Shown here piece after piece: positions 24,382 through 32,444 of a stretch of 52,908 nt of DNA (its first letter is position 1; each line of letters opens with the position of its first letter). The translations under genes and the position numbers were made by a program. The notes below the pieces were generated by a model. It saw only the letters and a program-made list of their open reading frames with translations. It made no database searches and was not told the origin of the DNA. The DNA lies in assembly GCA_035315885.1 (NCBI GenBank), contig DATFXM010000056.1:1-52908 (forward strand), given 5' to 3'. The DNA comes from DATFXM01 sp035315885 (GTDB lineage Bacteria > Acidobacteriota > Blastocatellia > UBA7656).

Positions 24382-27021
24382 CTATTCGCTGCCGGGCTCG
24401 AGTCGGCGCGAGCGTACCGAACCGTACTCAATCAGCCAATCGACGTCGCCCTTGATTCGCCGCGCCCACGAGTAGAGGTTGCGAATCGCTTCCTGCTGCT
24501 CCGGTGTCAGCGGTCCGTACTGACCCTGTCCGAGCAGCTCGGTCATACCCAGGACTTCCTGAAGCGACGCTTCTATTTCATGACCCGCGCTCACGATGAA
24601 ATCGCTTTTAAGGCGGTTGGTCTCCAACAACTGTTGCGCCGCCGCGTGCGCACGCTGGATCTCATCGCCAATCTTCTCCAGTTCGGTTCTGGCTTCGGCC
24701 TCGGCGGTGCGCGCGTTCTGCAGCTCGTTGCGGGCATTCGCTTCGGCAGCCTGTGCGGCTGCTACGAGGCCTTTGGCCTGGCTTGCGGTTGCGTCGGCGG
24801 CCGCGAGCTTTTGTTCAAGCTCGGAGATCCGCGGCGAACCTTGGGCCTGGGTCAAATGTCCGACGTCCGACAAAACGACAATTCGGCCCACTACCGGCCC
24901 GCCCTGACTCGCGCGGAAAGGTGCTACTGAAACGCTCATTCGGAGCCGCGTGTGCGGGGCCGTCGCGGCCGCCTGAGCCACCGGCGAGCTGGCTCCTCCG
25001 CCGCTCAGCTCGGCCTCCAGACGCGTGGCGGACTGGCAGGCCATCACCTGATCCCAAATCGCACCATCTGCCGAAGCAAGCGCTTCGGTCATTCCGGCGA
25101 GCCTGCCCACATCCTCATTAGTCAGTCTCAGTCGCTCGCGAGCGGTGACGTTGAAGTAGTTGATTCTCCCTTCGCCGTCGAGTACAAGGACGCATTCCGG
25201 CAGCGCGTTGATAAGACCCTGAACCCTGGCACCGGCTTCTGTAGCCTGTCTGGCGGCTTCTCGCGCGGCGTGAGCATCTCTGGTCACACCTTCCAGCGAG
25301 CGAACGCTCGCAAGCGACAATGCGAGTTGCTTCGCAACACGTTCGACAAACTCGACCTCATCCGCTTGCCAGGCTCTTTCGTTATCGCACTGGTTAAGGT
25401 AAATAATCGCGCGAGTCTGACCCTCATTCTTCACTGCCACCGCCAGCTCGGAGCGCACCTGTAATTCCGCGGCAGCCGCGGGAGCCAGCAGCGATCTGGT
25501 GTTGGAATCGGCAATGACCACCGGCTTGCCGTTTTCCGCCGCGATCACTTCGCTTGACAGCGAGCCGCCGAGGGTTGCTCCTTTTGCTGAACGCGCACTG
25601 GCCACGTGATATTCGTGACGAATTGCTTCCGCCTGACCGCCGTCATCCAATTCGACGAGCAATGCTCGCGAAACACCCAAAGCGTGCCCTAGCACTTCGA
25701 CCACCGCTTCCATCAGCTCGTCCGGTGTTCTCAATCGCTGGAGGGCTTCCGACAATCCGAGGTATGCGGTCTCCACGCGCATTCGATTGCGGCGAATCTC
25801 CGTGCTCTTCAACAACTGCCCGACGACTGAAACAGCCGACTCCAGCAACTGGCGATCACCCTCAGTCCACTCGCGGCGGTCCGATGCGTGTACCTCGAGC
25901 ACGCCGGTCACCTTTTCGTTCAGGGATACTGGCGCACCCAGATAAGAGGCTATGCCGCTTTCGCGAGCTTCACGCGGAAATATACATCTCGGATCAGAGG
26001 GTGCATCTTCCAGTGCAAGCATTTCTCCGCTCTGCACCACGCTGCCGGCCAGACCCTGACCTACGGGCAACGGAAGAAACTCCGCGGATTTGAGGCCGTG
26101 CGAAGCGACCATCGAGACCATTCCGGACGACGGATCAAGCCGCCACAGTGCAGCGCTTTCGGCGGAAAGCAACGAAGCAACCTCTTTTATCAGAGATCCG
26201 ACGGGTGACTGATCTTCCAGGGCGGCAAGTACAGCGCCCGAGAACTTGACGGACCTGTCGCTAGCCTTGTCGAGAGTTGATTCGAGACGCTCAAGTTCGA
26301 GGGCGACACCCAGGCGCTCGCCCACAACGATGGCAGGGTCTTTGTACTGAGCCAGCGTTTCAGCACTCACCGGTTGCTTTACGCGGGCTACGATGATGCC
26401 CGACCACGCGAACGGACCGCTCCACGGCAGAAACAGAACCTCTTCCGACTCGTTGGCGGTTGGTGGATTGAGGGGACCAGTGGCGAACGCGGAACCAGCG
26501 TCAATCGGTTCGCGAACAGGAGACGAGGCGGCTGGGTCCGCCTGGGCTTCAGGATTGGGTGCTCCGGCAATTCCGGTTATCAGGGAAAGCCTGGCGACTC
26601 TGGGCCACGCGAATTGCGCAAGCTGCGAAGCGGTGATGCTCTTCGGTATGATGGCAGCGTACTCAGTGCCTGTGAGCAGAGATTCGGGGATCAGGTTGCG
26701 TGCTTCCTCGTCTTCTGCTCTGGCGGCATAGATCGCGAGGACTCTGGACCATAAGAATTCGCCGAAGAGGTCGCTGACATTACGAGCGACGTCGGCAGAA
26801 CTTCTGGCGTGCGGGAGCCGGTTTGTTGCGGCGGTAAACTGCTGCTCGTGTTCCATCTGTTTCAGCTCGGTCTGCAGTTCGCGTTCGCGCTCGGAGCGTC
26901 GACGTCGGGACCGTGATAGCAGGACAAATACTGCGAGCAAGAGGATAACCAGGACGGCGACAGCAACTGCGGCGAGGGTGAGCTGGTTCAGCAAAAACGT
27001 CTCGACAAGGTCGCGTGACAT
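24382..27021 (-). CDS. Membrane GAF-GAF-GAF-PAS-HisKA protein lacking an HATPase domain
   Basis: This 879-residue protein has one N-terminal transmembrane helix (about 12-35) followed by RSRRRRSERER. A weak GAF-like region covers about 60-240 and two clearer GAF domains about 260-410 and 420-575. A PAS domain (NALPECVLVLDGEGRINYFN) starts near 595, and an Ala/Glu-rich coiled coil covers about 725-800. Residues 805-865 look like a HisKA dimerisation helix pair: KSDFIVSAGHEIEASLQEVL with His814, then GPLTPEQQEAIRNL. The protein ends about 15 residues later with no HATPase_c domain, and the usual HELRTP box reads HEIEAS. It probably senses a signal and works as a scaffold or phosphoacceptor partner. 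The next gene downstream lies on the other strand, so no split kinase half is adjacent. Confidence 0.82.
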   Translation of the reverse strand: MSRDLVETFLLNQLTLAAVAVAVLVILLLAVFVLLSRSRRRRSERERELQTELKQMEHEQQFTAATNRLPHARSSADVARNVSDLFGEFLWSRVLAIYAARAEDEEARNLIPESLLTGTEYAAIIPKSITASQLAQFAWPRVARLSLITGIAGAPNPEAQADPAASSPVREPIDAGSAFATGPLNPPTANESEEVLFLPWSGPFAWSGIIVARVKQPVSAETLAQYKDPAIVVGERLGVALELERLESTLDKASDRSVKFSGAVLAALEDQSPVGSLIKEVASLLSAESAALWRLDPSSGMVSMVASHGLKSAEFLPLPVGQGLAGSVVQSGEMLALEDAPSDPRCIFPREARESGIASYLGAPVSLNEKVTGVLEVHASDRREWTEGDRQLLESAVSVVGQLLKSTEIRRNRMRVETAYLGLSEALQRLRTPDELMEAVVEVLGHALGVSRALLVELDDGGQAEAIRHEYHVASARSAKGATLGGSLSSEVIAAENGKPVVIADSNTRSLLAPAAAAELQVRSELAVAVKNEGQTRAIIYLNQCDNERAWQADEVEFVERVAKQLALSLASVRSLEGVTRDAHAAREAARQATEAGARVQGLINALPECVLVLDGEGRINYFNVTARERLRLTNEDVGRLAGMTEALASADGAIWDQVMACQSATRLEAELSGGGASSPVAQAAATAPHTRLRMSVSVAPFRASQGGPVVGRIVVLSDVGHLTQAQGSPRISELEQKLAAADATASQAKGLVAAAQAAEANARNELQNARTAEAEARTELEKIGDEIQRAHAAAQQLLETNRLKSDFIVSAGHEIEASLQEVLGMTELLGQGQYGPLTPEQQEAIRNLYSWARRIKGDVDWLIEYGSVRSRRLEPGSE

Positions 27022-27162
27022 GAGAGGACCTCAGCGGGGGCAAACATTCTAATGTGATGTTTAAAGTCGCGAGTTTCCGCCTCGCGGCATCGCTCAAACC
27101 AGGTTCAAGCGCCAGAAGTCTAGACGTAAACCCGACATCCGCGCAACTTGGACAACTGAGAA

Positions 27163-27311
27163 GTGCTGAGTGCTGAGTGCTGAGGACGGTTTCGGATTTA
27201 GGGTTCGTCAGATAGAGACTCGGATGGCCAGCAATGCTCGACGGAAGACTATTGAATCAAGCGAACCCGAAACCCTAAACCGCCCTCGGAACTCAGCACT
27301 CAGCACTCAGC
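27163..27311. repeat. Composite inverted repeat, copy A (heptamer outer arms, TTTAGGG inner arms)
   Basis: The outer arms are three TGCTGAG heptamers (27164-27184) against ACTCAGC units (27291-27311). The inner arms are GGTTTCGGATTTAGGGTTCG (27188-27207) against CGAACCCGAAACCCTAAACC (27262-27281). The core of about 54 bp resembles that of the copy at 48886-49009. Confidence 0.85.
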
Positions 27312-27331
27312 GCTCGGCACTCCGGTTTCCT

Positions 27332-27360
27332 TTGCCGATAGGCCTGTTCATTTGTAGAAT
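27332..27360 (+). promoter_or_regulatory. Promoter of the penicillin-acylase-family gene
   Basis: TTGCCG (27332-27337) and TAGAAT (27355-27360) have a 17-bp spacer. The start codon is 108 bp downstream. Confidence 0.5.
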
Positions 27361-27467
27361 GCGCTGATATGAGCTCGATTGCCTGTCTCGGGAACTTTCC
27401 AGATTAGCCAGAGTTGTCCGGGTCAGTTTTGAGAACCCGTTGCCCCATTGTTGGAGGAGACCTTTAA

Positions 27468-29759
27468 ATGCTTCGATCAAAGATTCGCAGTTTCGCACTG
27501 AGTCTGATGCTAATTGTCGCGTTGCTGACCTCAGCCAGCATCGCACCCGCGACTCTTGCACTTTCAAAAACGGCAAAGCCGGCGCGCGGAACTCTAAACG
27601 CCGGCGATACCGCACGACGTGTCACCATCTACCGCGATGAATTCGGCGTACCTCACATCTACGGTCCGACCGATGCGAGCTGCGTTTTTGCGTACATCTA
27701 CGCTCAGGCGGAAGACAATTTCTGGCAAATAGAGGACAGCTACATTCGCGCACTCGGGCGCGCATCAGAGTATTACGGCGAGCGAGCCGTAAACGACGAC
27801 GTGTTGAACCGAGCCCTCGAGATCCCGCGCCTCGCAAAAACCGAGTACGATCGCTCCAACCCTCGCGCTCGTCAGCTATGCGATGCAGTGGCCGAGGGGC
27901 TCAACTATTTTCTCGAACGTAACCCTCAGGTGAAGCCGCGCCTGATCACGCACTTCGAGCCCTGGTACATCTTCGCGTTCAATCGCTTTGCCATTTATCA
28001 GTTGTTCATCTTCGGGAAGACAGGTCTTCGGCTGGAAGAGGTACGTAAAGCCGTCACTGAGTTGGACGCATCAGGCGCTCCCTCGTCGGGCACAAGCGGT
28101 CAGAGCTCGGGCGAACAGGCCCAGGCTTCCGCTTATGACGCCACGCCTGAGGGACTCGAGCCTGTGGTCGGATCGAACATGTGGGCGGTGACGCCGCAGA
28201 AGACTGCCACCGGACACGCGATGCTGTTCATCAATCCTCATCAGCCTTTCTTTGGACCCGGCCAGTGGTATGAGGGCCATCTGCACAGTGACGAGGGTTG
28301 GGACATCAGCGGCGCGTCCTTTTTTGGCTCCGGCTTTCCTACGATCGGACACAATCAATTTCTGGGATGGAGTCACACGGTAAACGATCCGGATATCACC
28401 GACCTGTACATTGAAAAGTTCGACGATCCCAAGAACCCGCTCTCTTATCGCTACGGCAATGAGCAGCGAACTGCAGTGGAGTGGAGCGATTCGATCAAGA
28501 TAAAGACCGATCGCGGTCTGGAATCCAAGACGTTCAAGTTTCGCAAGACCCATCACGGACCCATCCTCGCGATTCGAAACAATCAACCTGTCTCTCTGAG
28601 GATGTCTCGGCTGGAGGAGGGCGGGATGATCGACGAGTGGTACGCTATGGGCAAATCGCGCAACATCGCCGAGTTCAAGGCGGCTATTGCGCGAACCGCA
28701 GTCCCGATGTTCAACACGATCTACGCAGATCGCGACGGAAACATTTTCTATATCTACAACGGCGCGGTGCCGAAACGATCAGAGAAGTTCGACTGGACCA
28801 AGCCGGTCGATGGCAGCGACCCGGCAACTGAATGGCACGGATATCACGCGATGGAAGAGCTGCCGCAGCTCACCAATCCGAAGACCGGATTCCTGCAAAA
28901 CTGCAATCAGACACCATTCACAACCACCAGCGAGGGCAATCCCGAGAAGAGCAAGTATCCGTCGTATATGGTTCGCGAGTCGGACAATCCTCGGGCGCGG
29001 ATTTCTCGAAGGATCCTCTCGCGAGATAACAAGTTCACGTTTGAAGATTGGACTAAGGCGGCGCTCGATACGTACATCATCGAGTCCGAGACTGCTATAC
29101 CCGAGCTCACTGCCGAGGTAGAAAAACTCAAACATACCGATCATGCGAGGGCTCAGAAACTGGCAGGTCCGATTGGTGAGTTGAACTCGTGGAATCATTA
29201 CAGCACGTTCGATTCAAAGGCGATGACTGTATTCGCGCTGTGGTTTGAGAGGCTGGCACGTTTGCGTGCCGCCGGCACTAAGGATGAGTTTCTCAGAGCG
29301 CGCGCATTGGAGGAAGTTTTGAAAGAGCTGGAGCAAGGCTTTGGTACGTGGCAAGTAGCCTGGGGAGACATAAACCGGCTCCAGCGAATTCAGTCAGGAG
29401 GCGAGCTGGAGCAATTCAGCGACACGAAACTGAGCCTGCCGATCGCGGGTGCGCCTGGGTGGTTAGGAGTAGTGAACAACTTTTATACGCGTGCTGAAAA
29501 AGGACAGAAGCGGCGTTACGGCGTTGCCGGCACATCGTTTGTGAGCGTAGTGGAGTTTGGACCGCAGGTGCACGCACGATCGCTTCTGGTTTTTGGAGAG
29601 AGCGCCGATCCTGAATCTGGGCACCACTTCGACCAGGCGCAGCTCTATTCGAAGCGACAGTTCAAGCCGGCATGGTACGCGTTGGACGAAATAAAGGCTC
29701 ACGCAGTGAGGACCTATCATCCAGGACTTCGGGCTGCGGAAGCGAAGAGGAAGTTCTGA
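27468..29759 (+). CDS. Penicillin-acylase-family Ntn hydrolase, exported
   Basis: This 763-residue periplasmic precursor is of the type cleaved into alpha and beta chains. Residues 1-30 are a signal peptide. The alpha chain has VTIYRDEFGVPHIYGPTDA and AQAEDNFWQIED. A Ser/Gly/Gln-rich linker near residues 205-222 leads to the self-cleavage site at GSNMWAV, with nucleophile Ser236. The beta chain carries INPHQPFFGPGQWYEGHL and GWSHTVNDPDITDLY. Members deacylate penicillins, acyl-homoserine lactones or lipopeptides, and the substrate here is undetermined. GGAGGAGA precedes the ATG. The final codons and stop (AAGTTCTGAG) merge into a heptamer array. Confidence 0.92.
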   Translation: MLRSKIRSFALSLMLIVALLTSASIAPATLALSKTAKPARGTLNAGDTARRVTIYRDEFGVPHIYGPTDASCVFAYIYAQAEDNFWQIEDSYIRALGRASEYYGERAVNDDVLNRALEIPRLAKTEYDRSNPRARQLCDAVAEGLNYFLERNPQVKPRLITHFEPWYIFAFNRFAIYQLFIFGKTGLRLEEVRKAVTELDASGAPSSGTSGQSSGEQAQASAYDATPEGLEPVVGSNMWAVTPQKTATGHAMLFINPHQPFFGPGQWYEGHLHSDEGWDISGASFFGSGFPTIGHNQFLGWSHTVNDPDITDLYIEKFDDPKNPLSYRYGNEQRTAVEWSDSIKIKTDRGLESKTFKFRKTHHGPILAIRNNQPVSLRMSRLEEGGMIDEWYAMGKSRNIAEFKAAIARTAVPMFNTIYADRDGNIFYIYNGAVPKRSEKFDWTKPVDGSDPATEWHGYHAMEELPQLTNPKTGFLQNCNQTPFTTTSEGNPEKSKYPSYMVRESDNPRARISRRILSRDNKFTFEDWTKAALDTYIIESETAIPELTAEVEKLKHTDHARAQKLAGPIGELNSWNHYSTFDSKAMTVFALWFERLARLRAAGTKDEFLRARALEEVLKELEQGFGTWQVAWGDINRLQRIQSGGELEQFSDTKLSLPIAGAPGWLGVVNNFYTRAEKGQKRRYGVAGTSFVSVVEFGPQVHARSLLVFGESADPESGHHFDQAQLYSKRQFKPAWYALDEIKAHAVRTYHPGLRAAEAKRKF

Positions 29760-29829
29760 GTTCTGAGTGGTGAGTCGTGAGTTCTGAGTCGTAAGCACTC
29801 AGACTCAGACTCAGACTCAGAGCTTAGAA
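29753..29829. repeat. Heptamer inverted array after the acylase gene
   Basis: TTCTGAG/TGGTGAG-type units face ACTCAGA repeats (about 29796-29821) around a short loop near 29790. The acylase stop TGA at 29757-29759 is part of the first heptamer. The facing arms could act as a terminator between convergent genes. Confidence 0.85.
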
Positions 29830-30546
29830 CTATCTGAACGTTCGCTGAGAAGGCTTGAGGTGAGGCGTGGCGTTGAAGGTGAATAATCGCGGCTCGGGGT
29901 CGCGACTCCGTATAACCGTCACGCTCGAGTTGTAGATCACTCCCAATATACTGAGCAACCTTTCATCAGGTATGCCCAGCGCTATGGCCGCTTGAATCGC
30001 CACTGGTGTAGCCGACGTAAAAACCGCAACAGCTCGCGGATACTCCTTCAACTGAAGATCGCGCGAGCACGCTTGCACCCTCGCCTTGAAAGCCATCCAG
30101 GACTCTCCGTCATAGTCCGGATAACGATTCTCAATCCACGCTCGAATAATCGCCGCATCGCACCGCCCGGTTGCACCACCTGTCGCGTGAGGATCGCGGC
30201 GCACCATATCCTGCATTTCCTTGTAGTCGCATTCGAATTCCGGGTTCTCAGCCATCATTCTTCCGGCAATCGCTCGATAAACCGAGATCAGGCTGAACTC
30301 ATTCCATCTGTTGTCCACGGTTACATCTCGAGGTCCGTGCCCTGACCGCGCAAGCTCTTCCGTAGCGATCTCGGCAGTCTCACGCTGTCTCCTCATATCC
30401 CCGCAAAACACCGCGTCCAAGTCGATTCCGTGTTCCGCCATGTGCTGGCCGAGCAACCGTGCCTGCTGCTTTCCCAGATCCGAAAGCAGATCGTAGTTGT
30501 CGCGAGAGCCCGCCTGCGCGTGACGAATGAAATATACGTAGCTCAA
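29830..30546 (-). CDS. Histidine phosphatase (phosphoglycerate-mutase-like) family protein
   Basis: This 238-residue protein starts MSYVYFIRHAQAGSRDNYD, where the RHA motif holds the phospho-accepting His9. LSDLGKQQARLLGQHM and DAVFCGDMRRQRETAEI follow the family pattern. The start is TTG at 30546 with a strong GGAGGGG ribosome-binding site. It overlaps the upstream phosphotransferase stop by 4 bp (TTGA), so translation is coupled. The partner gene suggests a shared pathway, but the substrate is not evident. Confidence 0.85.
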   Translation of the reverse strand: MSYVYFIRHAQAGSRDNYDLLSDLGKQQARLLGQHMAEHGIDLDAVFCGDMRRQRETAEIATEELARSGHGPRDVTVDNRWNEFSLISVYRAIAGRMMAENPEFECDYKEMQDMVRRDPHATGGATGRCDAAIIRAWIENRYPDYDGESWMAFKARVQACSRDLQLKEYPRAVAVFTSATPVAIQAAIALGIPDERLLSILGVIYNSSVTVIRSRDPEPRLFTFNATPHLKPSQRTFR

Positions 30547-31700
30547 TTCCCCTCCGCAGTGGGCGTGTTCCGATTCGTAGCCGCCAGCCCCGAGCGCTCA
30601 GCCACATCCAGAGCCGCACGCGCCAGCCCTTCGACTCGTTTGTCGAAGTGCTTGAAACGCTCGTCGCTTGTCTGCCCTTTGAAGTACCGGTAGAAGATCT
30701 GCTGTAGAACTACTGCGACCTTGAATAGCGCAAAGGCTTCATAAAACGCGATCGACGAGGTGTCGCGACCGGTGAACTTGCTGTATCGGTCGATAATCTG
30801 AGCGCGAGTCAGCCAGCCATCTTCGGTTGTCACCGGGCTAATGGAATCGCGTCTGGCCTCCGGGTCCCCCTTCTCGGCCCAGTAACAAAGAAATATTCCG
30901 AAGTCGACCAGCGGGTCGCCGACCGTGCACATCTCCCAGTCGAGAACCGCGACGACACGCGACGGTTGTTCCGGATCGAGCATCACGTTATCTAGCTTGA
31001 AATCGTTATGCACGAGTGTGGCCGGGCGGCCAGCGGCCGGATCAGGCTCGGCGGGGATTCTGGCCTCGAGCCACCGAATTACCGCCTCGATCTCCGGGAG
31101 TTCAGATGTTTTGCTCCGATTCCAACGCTCGGTCCATCCTCGCACCTGGCGGCTTACAAACCCGACAGGCTTTCCTATCGCTGTCAGGCCGGTGGAGTAG
31201 ATATCGACTGAGTGCAGTCTTGCGAGCGTATCAACCAACCCCTCGCTGACTCTCTTTCGCATGACCAAATCATTGCCGATCTCCGGAGGCACATCTCGTC
31301 GCACCACGAGACCACGCCTGCGCTCCATCAAATAAAACGGTACGCCGATGATCGTAGCGTCGTCGCAGAGCAGATACGGCTTTGGCGCCAGATCAAAATG
31401 AGGATGAATCGCGGCCAGCAGCCGGTACTCACGCGGCATGTCGTGAGCTGTTGGCGCTACTGGTCCTACTGGCGGTCGCCGCAATACGAACTCACTCTCG
31501 TCAAGTCGGACAAGATAAGTGAGGTTCGAGTGGCCACCGGGAAACTGTTCGAGTTCGATGCCGGACTGGTCACCTTTGTTCGGACCGGTGACTTCGGCCA
31601 GGTGCTCACGCAAATAGTTTTCGAGCGCGGCGAGATTCAACTCCTCGCCAGGGCGGATAGGCGCTGTATCCAACGCGCAGGGTACCTTCCTTGATTCCAT
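30543..31700 (-). CDS. Phosphotransferase family protein (APH / ACAD10-like kinase fold)
   Basis: This 385-residue protein kinase-like enzyme has LEQFPGGHSNLTYLVRL as its nucleotide loop and FVLRRPP as the lysine strand. LVHNDFKLDNVMLD is the catalytic HxDxxxxN loop, and VVAVLDWEMCTVGDPLVDFG the metal-binding DWE segment. It resembles the group next to acyl-CoA dehydrogenases (ACAD10 N-terminal kinase) more than true aminoglycoside kinases. Here it is coupled to a histidine phosphatase. I see no reason to call it a resistance gene. The ATG at 31700 has only a weak ribosome-binding site. Confidence 0.86.
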   Translation of the reverse strand: MESRKVPCALDTAPIRPGEELNLAALENYLREHLAEVTGPNKGDQSGIELEQFPGGHSNLTYLVRLDESEFVLRRPPVGPVAPTAHDMPREYRLLAAIHPHFDLAPKPYLLCDDATIIGVPFYLMERRRGLVVRRDVPPEIGNDLVMRKRVSEGLVDTLARLHSVDIYSTGLTAIGKPVGFVSRQVRGWTERWNRSKTSELPEIEAVIRWLEARIPAEPDPAAGRPATLVHNDFKLDNVMLDPEQPSRVVAVLDWEMCTVGDPLVDFGIFLCYWAEKGDPEARRDSISPVTTEDGWLTRAQIIDRYSKFTGRDTSSIAFYEAFALFKVAVVLQQIFYRYFKGQTSDERFKHFDKRVEGLARAALDVAERSGLAATNRNTPTAEGN

Positions 31701-31790
31701 ATTTCAGTTTGAACCGAGCTTGCGATATTAGCATTCGACGTAGTGAAGGAGAAAGGTTTGACTCAGCACTCATCTCGACTCGCCCGGCGC

Positions 31791-31818
31791 TTGACTCTAT
31801 GGGAACAACTGCTAATAT
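31791..31818 (+). promoter_or_regulatory. Candidate promoter of the Cys-rich secreted protein
   Basis: TTGACT (31791-31796) and TAATAT (31813-31818) have a 16-bp spacer. The ATG at 31829 lies about where transcription would start, so the message could be leaderless. Confidence 0.45.
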
Positions 31819-31828
31819 CCGCACAGTC

Positions 31829-32251
31829 ATGTCCTCTGCGAACCAGACCCCGCTGCTCAGGGTTCGCGCAGTATGCACTGTTATTGCGCTGCTGCTGGGA
31901 TTGCACGCCTCCACCGCAGGCGCGACGTCTTATCCGTCCGATGTATGCTCGATGAGGTGTTGCGTCGAGCGAGGCCGCTGCTGTTGTAACCCCCGTCATT
32001 CGCGCGTCCAGAATCGAACGTCAAACAGCTCGACTGATCTTGGAGCGCTGACGATTGCCGCAGCCTGCCCATCAGGTTGCGCCTCTAAGAGCCTGCCTAA
32101 TCCACCGGTCCGCACTCCTGTCGACGCGTCGTCGAACGGCTTGAGCCTGCATCGCCAACTTGCAAGCGGTCGAGTACAGCCGCAGACGCCGCGTTCGATT
32201 GAATCGGCGGGACCGCCCGCGCCGCGCGGCCCACCTTCGAATCTTTCCTGA
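31829..32251 (+). CDS. Small secreted Cys-rich protein, function unknown
   Basis: A 140-residue protein starts at ATG 31829; the frame is open further upstream without good starts. Residues about 10-32 look like a signal peptide (VCTVIALLLGLHASTAGA). Directly after it lies a cysteine cluster, CSMRCCVERGRCCCNP, with seven Cys in 16 residues. A second pair follows in ACPSGCAS, and the tail is Pro/Ser-rich, ending PPAPRGPPSNLS. I do not recognise a named family. Dense exported Cys clusters often bind metals. It lies 193 bp upstream of a TonB-dependent receptor on the same strand, so a metal-handling role is plausible but unproven. Confidence 0.6.
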   Translation: MSSANQTPLLRVRAVCTVIALLLGLHASTAGATSYPSDVCSMRCCVERGRCCCNPRHSRVQNRTSNSSTDLGALTIAAACPSGCASKSLPNPPVRTPVDASSNGLSLHRQLASGRVQPQTPRSIESAGPPAPRGPPSNLS

Positions 32252-32444
32252 TGCCCGGCTTCCCGCGCTGGTCTTGTGCCGGCCCGGCGACTCGGATGCA
32301 CGACTGAATCTCTCGCGGAATCCATGAGGTTTGATTCGCAGAGGGATCAGACCGGCACGTTTCCCGTTCTACCGAGCTGTTTGCAAACGCATCTCGTGCT
32401 CAATTGCCGCACGCTTCAATCGGTAGAAGACGAGGAGGCAGGAA

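Larger units (their letters stand above)
27022..27467. other. Gene-free region with composite repeat and acylase promoter
   Basis: This gap separates divergent genes. It contains the TTTAGGG-type composite element (27163-27311) and the acylase promoter (27332-27360). The 140 bp next to the GAF/PAS gene shows only a TAGAAT box on the minus strand near 27048 and no gene. Confidence 0.6.

Noticed and set aside
30543..31700. The phosphotransferase as an aminoglycoside-resistance gene
   Set aside because: It shares the kinase fold, but motif details and context fit the ACAD10-like group, and it is coupled to a histidine phosphatase.
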